Shown: positions 9,028 to 17,240 of the stretch, in pieces | Position numbering within the stretch: position 1 is the stretch's first letter | How the letters are laid out: each line of letters starts with the position of its first letter | Source of the DNA: Pseudomonas sp. LS1212 | GTDB lineage: Bacteria > Pseudomonadota > Gammaproteobacteria > Pseudomonadales > Pseudomonadaceae | Assembly (NCBI RefSeq): GCF_024741815.1 | Contig: NZ_CP102951.1 | Span: 4,230,001 to 4,294,000, forward strand | Direction of reading: 5' to 3' | DNA: 64,000 nt | Made by a program: the position numbers and the translations under genes | Notes under the pieces: generated by a model | Databases searched by the model: none | What the model saw: only the letters and a program-made list of their open reading frames with translations | What the model was told of the DNA's origin: nothing

Positions 9028-10104
9028 TCAATGCAAACGCTTGCGACACATCAACTGCGCCATCTTCGCCGTATCCGGCCGCTCAACAATGCCCTTCTCG
9101 GTCACGATGACATCAATTAGATCAGCCGGAGTCACGTCAAACACCGGATTATAGGCATCGACATCCGCCCCGACCCGCCGCCCGCCAACCTCCAGCAACT
9201 CGCTGCCATCGCGCTCTTCGATCGGGATATCCTCGCCGCTGGCCAGGCTCATATCGATGGTAGAGCTCGGCGCCACCACCATGAACCGCACGCCGTGGTG
9301 CATGGCCGTCACGGCCAGCTGATAGGTCCCGATCTTGTTCGCCACGTCGCCATTGGCCGTGATCCGGTCGGCGCCGACGATGACCCAGGTGATGCCCTTG
9401 GTCTTCATCAGGTGCGCGGCAGCGGAGTCGGCATTCAACGTGACCGGAATGCCTTCATTGGCCAGTTCCCAGGCCGTCAGGCGGGAGCCTTGCAGCCAGG
9501 GCCGGGTTTCGTCGGCATAGACGCGCTCGACCATGCCTTCGAGCCAGGCCGCGCGAATCACTCCCAAGGCCGTGCCGAAGCCACCCGTGGCCAGCGCACC
9601 GGTATTGCAGTGAGTCAGCAGCGCCTGGACGTTGCCCTGATGCTTGCGAATCAGGTCCACGCCCAGTTGCGCCATGGTCAGGTTGGCTTCGCGGTCGCTC
9701 TCATGAATGGCCCGCGCCTCCGCCTCGAGGCCGGCCAGCGGATCGTCGCTGCCCTTTAGCCGCTGCAGGCGTTCGCGCATGCGATTGAGTGCCCAGAACA
9801 GGTTGACTGCTGTGGGTCGCGAATCGGCGAGCACCTTGAAATCCTGTTCCAGCGCGGCGCGCCAGTCACCGCCGGCAGCCAGCCGCTGACGCGCACCCAG
9901 CACGATGCCGTAGGCCGCACTGATACCGATCGCCGGCGCACCACGCACTACCATCGCGCGGATAGCCGCAGCCACGCCCGCCGCATCGGTGTAGGCCAGC
10001 CAGGTTTCCTCGAAGGGTAGAATCCGCTGATCGAGCAGGTACAAAGCGTCCTCTCGCCAATCGATGGCCTTAACCTTCTCCGCAGCCAATAGTCGATCGC
10101 GCAT
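9028..10104 (-). CDS. mtnA: S-methyl-5-thioribose-1-phosphate isomerase
   Basis: Isomerises methylthioribose-1-phosphate to methylthioribulose-1-phosphate in the methionine salvage pathway. The 358-aa protein carries the family catalytic cysteine in LTHCNTGALATGG and the catalytic aspartate in IVGADRITANGD, with the GAPAIGISAAYG substrate loop. It is divergent from the methylthioadenosine/SAH deaminase gene across a 107-bp region, so two methylthioadenosine-related steps sit back to back. No other mtn gene is in the window. Confidence 0.95.
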   Translation of the reverse strand: MRDRLLAAEKVKAIDWREDALYLLDQRILPFEETWLAYTDAAGVAAAIRAMVVRGAPAIGISAAYGIVLGARQRLAAGGDWRAALEQDFKVLADSRPTAVNLFWALNRMRERLQRLKGSDDPLAGLEAEARAIHESDREANLTMAQLGVDLIRKHQGNVQALLTHCNTGALATGGFGTALGVIRAAWLEGMVERVYADETRPWLQGSRLTAWELANEGIPVTLNADSAAAHLMKTKGITWVIVGADRITANGDVANKIGTYQLAVTAMHHGVRFMVVAPSSTIDMSLASGEDIPIEERDGSELLEVGGRRVGADVDAYNPVFDVTPADLIDVIVTEKGIVERPDTAKMAQLMCRKRLH

Positions 10105-10170
10105 GCCTCACCCCGTACTCGGACATCAAAAGCGGTCGATTATAGCGAGCCCCCGGCCAAGACGCTCGGG

Positions 10171-10176
10171 TATACT
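10171..10176 (+). promoter_or_regulatory. Possible -10 element upstream of the deaminase gene
   Basis: A TATACT hexamer 36 bp before the start codon of the deaminase gene, in the short divergent region with mtnA. It is a good -10 match, but I see no convincing TTGACA-like -35 at normal spacing, so the assignment is tentative. Confidence 0.35.
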
Positions 10177-10211
10177 TCGCCATCACCGTTCGAAAGCACC
10201 GGAAACCCGCC

Positions 10212-11543
10212 ATGCCCAACCCCGCCGCCCCGCTCGACCTTCTGCTCCTGCCCACCTGGCTGGTGCCTGTCGAACCCGCCGGCGTAGTCCTGCAAGCGCA
10301 TGGCCTGGGCATCCGCGACGGTCGCATCGTTTATATCGGCCCTCGCGCCGAGGCGCTGAAGCTCGCCGCCAGCGAAGTCCGCGAACTGCCGGGCTGCCTG
10401 CTCAGCCCCGGTTTGATCAACGCCCACGGCCATGCGGCGATGACCCTGTTCCGCGGCCTGGCCGACGACCTGCCATTGATGACCTGGCTGGAGCAACACA
10501 TCTGGCCGGCCGAAGGCCGCTGGGTCGACGAGGCGTTTGTCCGCGACGGCACTGACCTTGCCATCGCCGAGCAGCTCAAGGGCGGCATCACCTGCTTCTC
10601 GGACATGTATTTCTTCCCGAAAGTTGCCAGCGAGCGAATCCATGAAAGCGGAATTCGTGCCCAGATCGCCATTCCGATCCTGGACTTCCCGATTCCAGGC
10701 GCCCGCGACACCGATCATGCACTGCACCAGGGCGTCGAACTGTTCAACGACCTCAAGCACCATCCTCGCATCAGCGTAGCCTTTGGCCCCCACGCGCCGT
10801 ACTCCGTGGGCGACGAAAACCTGGAAAAGGTCCGGGTACTGGCCGAGGAACTCGACGCCGCCATCCACATGCATGTGCAGGAAACCGCTTTCGAGGTGCA
10901 ACAGTCTCTCGACCAGCGCGGCGAGCGCCCCTTGGCTCGCCTGGCACGCCTGGGCCTGCTCGGGCCACGCATGCAGGCGGTGCACATGACCCAAGTCAGC
11001 GACGAAGACCTCGCCCTGCTGGTAGAAAGCAACACCAGCGTGATTCACTGCCCCGAATCGAACCTGAAACTGGCCAGCGGCTTCTGCCCGGTCGAACGCT
11101 TGTGGCAAGCCGGGGTCAATGTTGCCGTCGGTACCGATGGCGCCGCCAGCAACAATGACCTGGACCTGCTCGGCGAAACCCGCACCGCCGCCCTGCTGGC
11201 CAAGGCCGTCGCCGGCTCCGCCACGGCCCTGGACGCCCATCGTGCCTTGCGCATGGCGACCCTCAACGGTGCCCGGGCGCTGGGCCTGGACAACGAAACC
11301 GGCTCGCTGGAAGTGGGCAAGGCGGCCGATATCGTCGCCTTCGACCTGTCCGGCCTTGCCCAGCAACCGATCTACGATCCGGTTTCACAGCTTATTTATG
11401 CGACCGGGCGCGAATGCGTCAAACACGTCTGGGTCGCCGGCAAACAACTGCTCGATGACCGCCGCCTGACCCGCCTGGACGAACAGCAGCTGCATGCAAC
11501 CGCCACCGCCTGGGGCAAGCGCATCGGCGGCCACACCGAATAA
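10212..11543 (+). CDS. mtaD: 5-methylthioadenosine / S-adenosylhomocysteine deaminase family amidohydrolase
   Basis: TRZ/ATZ-type metal-dependent hydrolase of 443 aa. Amidohydrolase marks are the HxH metal site in LINAHGHAAMT, the histidine in HMHVQET, the HMTQVSDED strand, and the metal aspartate in VGTDGAASNNDLDL. Members deaminate methylthioadenosine, SAH or related adenosines; some were first named after triazine degradation. The divergent neighbour mtnA supports a methylthioadenosine role, probably feeding methylthioinosine to a phosphorylase elsewhere. The ubiG gene follows 74 bp downstream. Substrate is inferred from family and context. Confidence 0.85.
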   Translation: MPNPAAPLDLLLLPTWLVPVEPAGVVLQAHGLGIRDGRIVYIGPRAEALKLAASEVRELPGCLLSPGLINAHGHAAMTLFRGLADDLPLMTWLEQHIWPAEGRWVDEAFVRDGTDLAIAEQLKGGITCFSDMYFFPKVASERIHESGIRAQIAIPILDFPIPGARDTDHALHQGVELFNDLKHHPRISVAFGPHAPYSVGDENLEKVRVLAEELDAAIHMHVQETAFEVQQSLDQRGERPLARLARLGLLGPRMQAVHMTQVSDEDLALLVESNTSVIHCPESNLKLASGFCPVERLWQAGVNVAVGTDGAASNNDLDLLGETRTAALLAKAVAGSATALDAHRALRMATLNGARALGLDNETGSLEVGKAADIVAFDLSGLAQQPIYDPVSQLIYATGRECVKHVWVAGKQLLDDRRLTRLDEQQLHATATAWGKRIGGHTE

Positions 11544-11617
11544 TCCACCGGCAGGCGCGCCAACGCGCAGCGCCAGCCGGCAAGTTTCCAGAATTATCAA
11601 GCTTCAGAGGACAGTCC

Positions 11618-12316
11618 ATGAGCAACGTCGACCACGCCGAAATCGCCAAATTCGAAGCCCTGGCCCATCGCTGGTGGGACCGCGAGAGCGAGTTCAAGCC
11701 GCTGCACGACATCAACCCGCTGCGGGTCAACTGGATCGATGAGCGGGTCAAGCTGGCCGGCAAGAAGGTGCTCGACGTCGGTTGCGGCGGCGGCATCCTC
11801 AGCGAAGCCATGGCCCTGCGCGGCGCCACCGTGACCGGCATCGACATGGGCGAAGCGCCCCTGGCCGTCGCCCAGCTGCATCAGCTGGAATCGGGTGTCA
11901 GCGTCGACTACCGGAAAATTACCGCCGAGGCCCTGGCCGAGGAAATGCCAGAGCAGTTCGACGTCGTTACTTGCCTGGAAATGCTCGAACACGTTCCGGA
12001 CCCCTCGTCGGTGATCCGCGCCTGTTTCCGCATGGTCAAACCGGGCGGCCAGGTGTTCTTCTCGACCATCAACCGCAACCCCAAGGCCTACCTGTTCGCT
12101 ATCGTCGGCGCCGAATACATCATGAAGTTGCTGCCGCGTGGCACCCACGACTTCAAGAAGTTCATCCGCCCTTCCGAGCTCGGCGCCTGGAGCCGCGAGG
12201 CAGGGCTGTCGGTCAAGGACATCATTGGCCTGACCTACAACCCGCTGACCAAGCACTATAAATTGGCCAGCGACGTTGACGTCAACTACATGATCCAGAC
12301 CCTGCGCGAGGAATGA
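11618..12316 (+). CDS. ubiG: Ubiquinone biosynthesis O-methyltransferase
   Basis: SAM-dependent O-methyltransferase carrying out both O-methylations in ubiquinone synthesis, 232 aa. The N-terminus (EIAKFEALAHRWWD) and the SAM motif VLDVGCGGGILSEAMA are diagnostic of UbiG; the PRGTHDFKKFIRPSEL segment is also typical. A GGAC/AGAG Shine-Dalgarno precedes the ATG. The TGA overlaps the ATG of mupP (ATGA), implying co-translation with a gene of unrelated pathway, an arrangement conserved in pseudomonads. Confidence 0.96.
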   Translation: MSNVDHAEIAKFEALAHRWWDRESEFKPLHDINPLRVNWIDERVKLAGKKVLDVGCGGGILSEAMALRGATVTGIDMGEAPLAVAQLHQLESGVSVDYRKITAEALAEEMPEQFDVVTCLEMLEHVPDPSSVIRACFRMVKPGGQVFFSTINRNPKAYLFAIVGAEYIMKLLPRGTHDFKKFIRPSELGAWSREAGLSVKDIIGLTYNPLTKHYKLASDVDVNYMIQTLREE

Positions 12317-12990
12317 GCATGCGTTTAAGAGCAGTACTTTTCGACATGGACGGCACCCTGCTCGATACGGCGCCGGATTTCATCGCCATCTGCCAGGCCA
12401 TGCTCGCCGATCGTGACCTGCCGGCGGTAGACGACCAACTGATTCGCGACGTGATTTCCGGCGGCGCCCGCGCCATGGTCGAAGCCACCTTTGCAATGCC
12501 TCCCGAAGCTGCCGAATTCGAAGCGCTGCGCCTTGAGTTCCTGGAGCGTTACCAACGCGACTGCGCCGTGCACAGCAAACTCTTCGACGGCATGGCCGAA
12601 CTGCTGGCCGACATCGAAAAGGCCAATCTGGTCTGGGGCGTGGTCACCAACAAGCCGGTGCGCTTCGCCGAACCGATCATGCAACAGCTGGGGCTGGCCG
12701 AGCGCTCGGCCCTGCTGATCTGCCCTGATCACGTCAAAAACAGCAAACCAGACCCGGAGCCGTTGATCCTGGCCTGCAAGATGCTCGATCTGGATCCGGC
12801 CAGCGTGCTGTTTGTCGGTGACGACCTGCGCGATATCGAGTCGGGACGCGATGCCGGGACCCGCACCGCCGCCGTGACCTATGGCTATATTCATCCTCAG
12901 GACAATCCTGGCAATTGGGGCGCGGATGTGGTGGTCGATCATCCGCTGGAATTGCGCAAGGTGCTTGATAGCGCGTTGTGTGGTTGCTGA
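12313..12990 (+). CDS. mupP: N-acetylmuramic acid 6-phosphate phosphatase
   Basis: HAD-superfamily phosphatase of 225 aa, formerly annotated as phosphoglycolate phosphatase. The HAD nucleophile motif is FDMDGTLLDT (Asp11, Asp13 from the first ATG), motif II is VTNKP, and motif IV is VGDDLRDIESG. In Pseudomonas the ubiG-linked member is MupP, which dephosphorylates MurNAc-6-P in the MurU peptidoglycan recycling route that bypasses de novo UDP-MurNAc synthesis and affects fosfomycin susceptibility. The start may be the ATG at 12313 or the one two codons later. Confidence 0.88.
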   Translation: MSMRLRAVLFDMDGTLLDTAPDFIAICQAMLADRDLPAVDDQLIRDVISGGARAMVEATFAMPPEAAEFEALRLEFLERYQRDCAVHSKLFDGMAELLADIEKANLVWGVVTNKPVRFAEPIMQQLGLAERSALLICPDHVKNSKPDPEPLILACKMLDLDPASVLFVGDDLRDIESGRDAGTRTAAVTYGYIHPQDNPGNWGADVVVDHPLELRKVLDSALCGC

Positions 12991-13010
12991 GGGAAGGCGC
13001 TTTGCGCCTT

Positions 13011-13080
13011 ATCGCCGGCAAGCCAGCTCCCACAAGTCCGGCACAGTGATCTCTGTGGGAGCTGGCTTGCCAGCGATGAA
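13011..13080. repeat. REP pair between mupP and the SDR gene
   Basis: Inverted REP units: the left copy has a mixed stem (GCCGGCAAGCCAGCTCCCAC, one mismatch), the right is a clean type B (GGGAGCTGGCTTGCCAGCGA). It fills most of the 116-bp gap between two co-directional genes. Confidence 0.85.
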
Positions 13081-13106
13081 GTCACCACCTATTTCGAGGT
13101 TTACCC

Positions 13107-13847
13107 ATGTTTGATTACTCCGCCCGCCCCGAACTGCTCAAGGACCGGGTGATCCTGGTCACCGGCGCCGGCCGCGGGATCGGCGCTGCCGCCGCCAAGA
13201 GCTATGCCGCCCACGGCGCCACCGTACTGCTGTTGGGCAAGACCGAAGCCAATCTCATCGAGGTCTATGACGAGATCGAAGCGGCCGGCCATCCGCAGCC
13301 GGCGGTCATTCCTTTCAACCTGGAAACGGCCATGCCCCACCAGTACGATGAACTGGCGGCCATGGTCGAGAACGAATTCGGCCGGCTCGACGGCCTGCTG
13401 CACAATGCTTCCATCATCGGGCCGAGAACCCCGCTGGAACAGTTGTCCGGCGAGAATTTCATGCGGGTCATGCAGGTCAACGTCAACGCCATGTTCATGC
13501 TGACCAGCACCATGTTGCCGCTGCTCAAGCTGTCCCGGGATGCGTCGGTGATCTTCACTTCCAGCAGCGTTGGCCGCAAGGGGCGGGCCTACTGGGGCGC
13601 TTACGGCGTCTCCAAGTTCGCCACCGAAGGCCTGATGCAGACCTTGGCTGACGAACTGGAAAATGTTGCGCCGGTTCGTTCCAACAGCATCAACCCTGGC
13701 GCCACCCGCACCAGCATGCGCGCCCAGGCGTACCCGGGGGAAAACCCGAACATCAACCCGCTGCCTGAGGAAATCATGCCGGTCTATCTGTACCTGATGG
13801 GCCCCGACAGCACCGGCATCAATGGCCAGGCATTCGACGCCCAATAA
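13107..13847 (+). CDS. YciK-family short-chain oxidoreductase
   Basis: Classical SDR of 246 aa: cofactor motif VTGAGRGIGAAAAKSYA near the N-terminus, NNAS-like LLHNASIIG, and catalytic YGVSK (Tyr-x-x-x-Lys). The MFDYSARPELLKDRVILVTGAG start and the PLPEEIMPVYLYLMGPDS region match the YciK group of enterobacteria and pseudomonads. The substrate of this group is not firmly known. GAGG lies seven bases before the ATG. The gene follows mupP after a REP pair and converges on the TenA-like gene with 3 bp between stops. Confidence 0.85.
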   Translation: MFDYSARPELLKDRVILVTGAGRGIGAAAAKSYAAHGATVLLLGKTEANLIEVYDEIEAAGHPQPAVIPFNLETAMPHQYDELAAMVENEFGRLDGLLHNASIIGPRTPLEQLSGENFMRVMQVNVNAMFMLTSTMLPLLKLSRDASVIFTSSSVGRKGRAYWGAYGVSKFATEGLMQTLADELENVAPVRSNSINPGATRTSMRAQAYPGENPNINPLPEEIMPVYLYLMGPDSTGINGQAFDAQ

Positions 13848-13850
13848 CCG

Positions 13851-14636
13851 TCAACCCTCGGACAGCGCCATCCGCCCGCGACCGGGCAGGCGCTGTTCCT
13901 GCTGCATGCAGCGCTCGAGGAACAGGTGCATATAGTCGTAGCTTTTGCAGATCGCCTGGCGCAGGTCTGACCGCAGGGTTGCCGACGGATCGTTACCGGC
14001 CAGGGTACAAATGATTTCAAGTGCCTCCCAGGGGTGCGAATCGTCGTACTGGGCATGCATCTTCAGCCACTTCATCGCGCGCTTGCGCCCTTCTTCGGGA
14101 AACGCGGCGGCATAGGCACCGCTGGAACACACCAGTGCCGACCATTCGCCCGTGGCGCCCTCGACGGCATAATTGGTCGCAGCAATAGCAATGATCAAAG
14201 AGTCGGACGAACTGGTTTGCCAGCACCAATGGCTCAAGGCCTGAAGCTCGGCCGGCACTTGCTGTGCCTTCAAATCCTCCAGGCTTACACCATAAGCCTG
14301 GCTCCAGTTCAGCCAATAGTCGGCATGATTGACCTCAACCCGAATGTTGCGCATCAACCAGCGCCGCGCCATGTCTTCGCCAGGATGCCGGGCGAAACGG
14401 GTCTTGGTCAGGTTCTGCGCCATGTACAGGGCGAACTGCTCGACCACCGGCCAACCACCAATCAGATACTGACGCATGGTTTGAGCACTGAGGGACGCGT
14501 CACGCATACGCCGATAAAGTTCGTGCCCCACGACCCGGCGTTTGCTTTCACTACAGTCCTTGATCAGCTGCCGAGCCCAGAGCGGGTAGCTACTGGCGTC
14601 CATTAGCGGACCGGTTCGGCGGAACGCGTCAATCAC
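13851..14636 (-). CDS. TenA / PqqC-like (iron-containing redox-fold) protein
   Basis: A 261-aa all-helical protein with the TenA/PqqC/CADD fold pattern: EFA-like helix VVEQFALYMAQNL, HADYWLNWSQAYG and the C-terminal HEWEALE-like motif HPWEALEIICTLAG. It is often annotated as a TenA-family regulator in Pseudomonas, but nothing here shows DNA binding. The start is the GTG at 14636: AAAGGAG sits six bases upstream, better than any ATG. It lies 42 bp downstream of the GGDEF-EAL gene on the same strand, so the two are probably co-transcribed. Function unknown. Confidence 0.72.
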   Translation of the reverse strand: MIDAFRRTGPLMDASSYPLWARQLIKDCSESKRRVVGHELYRRMRDASLSAQTMRQYLIGGWPVVEQFALYMAQNLTKTRFARHPGEDMARRWLMRNIRVEVNHADYWLNWSQAYGVSLEDLKAQQVPAELQALSHWCWQTSSSDSLIIAIAATNYAVEGATGEWSALVCSSGAYAAAFPEEGRKRAMKWLKMHAQYDDSHPWEALEIICTLAGNDPSATLRSDLRQAICKSYDYMHLFLERCMQQEQRLPGRGRMALSEG

Positions 14637-14678
14637 TTCCGACTCCTTTGAATAGTGATGGCCGTGGATGCAAAACAA

Positions 14679-17138
14679 TCAGCGAAAAGTCCCTGGTGCC
14701 TTGAACAACAAGGGCCTGGAGCGCTCATGGCGGCGCTGCAGGCTGGTGCTGGTGAAAACTTGCGGGCGCTCTATCAGATAGCCCTGCGCGTAATCGACGC
14801 CGATTTCCAGCAGAGCCTGCTCTATCAGCGGTGTTTCCACGAACTCGGCGATGGTCTTCTTGCCCATCACATGACCAATGTGGTTGATGACCTCCACCAT
14901 GGCCCGGTTGATCGGGTCATCGAGCATGTCCTTGACGAAGGTGCCGTCGATTTTCAGAAAGTCTACAGGCAAATGTTTCAGGTAGGCGAATGACGACATC
15001 CCGGCGCAAAAGTCATCCAGCGAGAATCGGCACCCCAGGCTTTTCAATTCATTGATGAACCGAATGGCATTGCCCAGATTGGCAATGGCACTGGTCTCGG
15101 TGATTTCGAAACAAATCAATTCAGGGGGGATATCGTGCTCGATGAATTGCTCGCGCAGGAACTCCAGGAACTTGTCATCACCGATACTGCTGCCAGACAG
15201 GTTGATCGCGCACATGGCCAGCGGGCCTTCATGCCCTTCGACCATGCACCGCCGGATGACCTTGAAGACATTCTGCACCACCCAGCTATCGAGCGCGCTC
15301 ATCAAGCCATAGCGCTCGGCTGCCGGAATGAAGCTTTCGGGCAGAATCACCCTTCCTGCCTCATCATGCAGGCGCAACAGAATCTCGATATGCCCGCCCG
15401 GTTTGCCCTGAGCGCCCAACGCGGCGATCTCCTGGGCGTACAGGCAAAAACGGTTCTTCTCCAGGGCCATGTGCAGGCGCTGCACCCAAGCCATCTCGCC
15501 AAAACGCAGGGACAGCTCCGAGTCATCGGCGTGATAGACCTGAACCCGGTTGCGACCTTTCTCCTTGGCCATGTAGCAGGCCATGTCCGCGGCCCTGAGC
15601 GAAGCCTCCAGGCTGATCGGCGCCTGGGTGATGTGAACCAGGCCTACACTCACCGTGGTCACGAAAGGCCGGCCCTTCCAGACGAAATGCAGGTTCTGCA
15701 CCGTCTGGCGCAAGCCCTCGCCGATCTTTTCCGCCACTTCCGGCGGACAGTTTTCCAGCAGGATACCGAACTCGTCGCCCCCCAGGCGCGCCAGGATATC
15801 GCCTTCGCGCAAGCCCGCCTGCAGCAACGTACAGATGTGTCGCAGCAATTCATCGCCGGCCGCATGGCCGCAGGTATCGTTGACCAGCTTGAACTGATCC
15901 AGATCCAGGAACATCAACGAATGGCGAACGGATTGCCGGCTTCCCGCCGAAAACGCCGACTCGAGCCGGTACTCGAACTCCCGCCGGTTGGCCAGGCCGG
16001 TCAGTGCATCGTGGGTCGCCTGCCAGGACAGATTGGCGATGTACTGACGCTCCTGGGTCATGTCATGCAACACCAGTACCGTACCGCTGACCTTGCCCTC
16101 GGCCTGGATCGGTGCGCCGACCAGGGTCACAGAAACCGTACTGCCGTCCAGGCGCTGAATCAGCTTGGCATGTTCGCTGCCACCTCGCAGCGTGCCGCTG
16201 AGGATATGCTCGATCAGGGTCAAGCTGTCTTTTTCGGCATTCTCATCAAGCAGATTGAACAGCGCCGCCAGCGGCAGGCCTTGCGCCTGCTCGGCATTCC
16301 AGTGGGTCAACTGCTCGGCAGCCGGGTTCATGTAGGCAATCAGGCCCTCGACGTCCGTGGTGATGACACCATCGCCGATGGACTGCAGGGTGATCTGCGC
16401 CCGCTCCTTTTCGACCTGCAGGGCAGTGGCGAATGCATGGCGTTGCACCAGCAGTTTATGAGAACGCAGCAACGCCAGAACAATCAGGAACAATGCCGTG
16501 ACCAGATTGGTCGCCACCAGCATGCGCAACAGAAACCGCGACCCCTCGCCCAGGGCGTTGCTGAAGGCCATGGCGGCTGGCGTAACGCCCTCGTTGATGG
16601 AGGAAATCTGCTCTTTCCAGTGGCCTATCTGAGTGTCGCTGACCCCCCCTCGGGAAATGCCGTCGTACATTTGCCGGGCAACGCTGTCGAGTTCCTGCAA
16701 AAAGCCATCGCCCACGGCCCACAGTTCGATGGCCTTTTCCAGGTAACTGAAATGGCGGAAATTCAAGTACAACCAAATAACGCTGGCGACATCGTCCGGA
16801 TGGTTGCCACCTTGCAGAATGCCTTTGCGGGCAGCGTCCAGGTCCGGTTCGGGCTTGTCCAGGGCAATGCGCAGGTCATGGCCGCCCTGCGGTACGAGCA
16901 TGGCTTGCTGATACTTTCGAAAGACCGCTTCGTCGCGGCTGTCGGCATAGTGGCTCAGGTAATAAATCGCATCCTTCTGCCCTTTTGACCACAAGCTTTC
17001 GCCCGCCACATAGCCCCGCACCGCTGAAAGCGCGTAAAGGCTGATGCAACCCAACACAGCCTGAAATAGCACAACGGCGATAAATGGCCAGACAATGCCC
17101 AATAACCTTGGCGTTTCGAGAGTCCGTTTTTGCTTCAT
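14679..17138 (-). CDS. Membrane PAS-GGDEF-EAL cyclic-di-GMP protein
   Basis: About 819 aa. A transmembrane helix (~13-35), a ~165-residue periplasmic sensor domain, a second helix (~203-225), a PAS domain (~245-360), a GGDEF domain (motif ARLGGDEFGIL, ~453) and an EAL domain (~555-795). The GGDEF signature is intact, so diguanylate cyclase activity is possible. In the EAL domain the signature reads EIL (HIEILLRLH); the other metal and catalytic residues (INLSG, EITET, SLDDF, LKIDGTF, AEFVE, YAQGYL) are present, so phosphodiesterase activity is likely kept. The ATG at 17138 with AAGGGA upstream is preferred over an upstream GTG. Confidence 0.9.
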   Translation of the reverse strand: MKQKRTLETPRLLGIVWPFIAVVLFQAVLGCISLYALSAVRGYVAGESLWSKGQKDAIYYLSHYADSRDEAVFRKYQQAMLVPQGGHDLRIALDKPEPDLDAARKGILQGGNHPDDVASVIWLYLNFRHFSYLEKAIELWAVGDGFLQELDSVARQMYDGISRGGVSDTQIGHWKEQISSINEGVTPAAMAFSNALGEGSRFLLRMLVATNLVTALFLIVLALLRSHKLLVQRHAFATALQVEKERAQITLQSIGDGVITTDVEGLIAYMNPAAEQLTHWNAEQAQGLPLAALFNLLDENAEKDSLTLIEHILSGTLRGGSEHAKLIQRLDGSTVSVTLVGAPIQAEGKVSGTVLVLHDMTQERQYIANLSWQATHDALTGLANRREFEYRLESAFSAGSRQSVRHSLMFLDLDQFKLVNDTCGHAAGDELLRHICTLLQAGLREGDILARLGGDEFGILLENCPPEVAEKIGEGLRQTVQNLHFVWKGRPFVTTVSVGLVHITQAPISLEASLRAADMACYMAKEKGRNRVQVYHADDSELSLRFGEMAWVQRLHMALEKNRFCLYAQEIAALGAQGKPGGHIEILLRLHDEAGRVILPESFIPAAERYGLMSALDSWVVQNVFKVIRRCMVEGHEGPLAMCAINLSGSSIGDDKFLEFLREQFIEHDIPPELICFEITETSAIANLGNAIRFINELKSLGCRFSLDDFCAGMSSFAYLKHLPVDFLKIDGTFVKDMLDDPINRAMVEVINHIGHVMGKKTIAEFVETPLIEQALLEIGVDYAQGYLIERPQVFTSTSLQRRHERSRPLLFKAPGTFR

Positions 17139-17240
17139 GAGGTCCCTTGCATCAGCAGCGCCAGACACAACCCAACCACCCTGCTCAGATTAGGTCAATT
17201 CCAGGTAGTGCAATGGTTTGAATTCTCATCCAACTATCGG

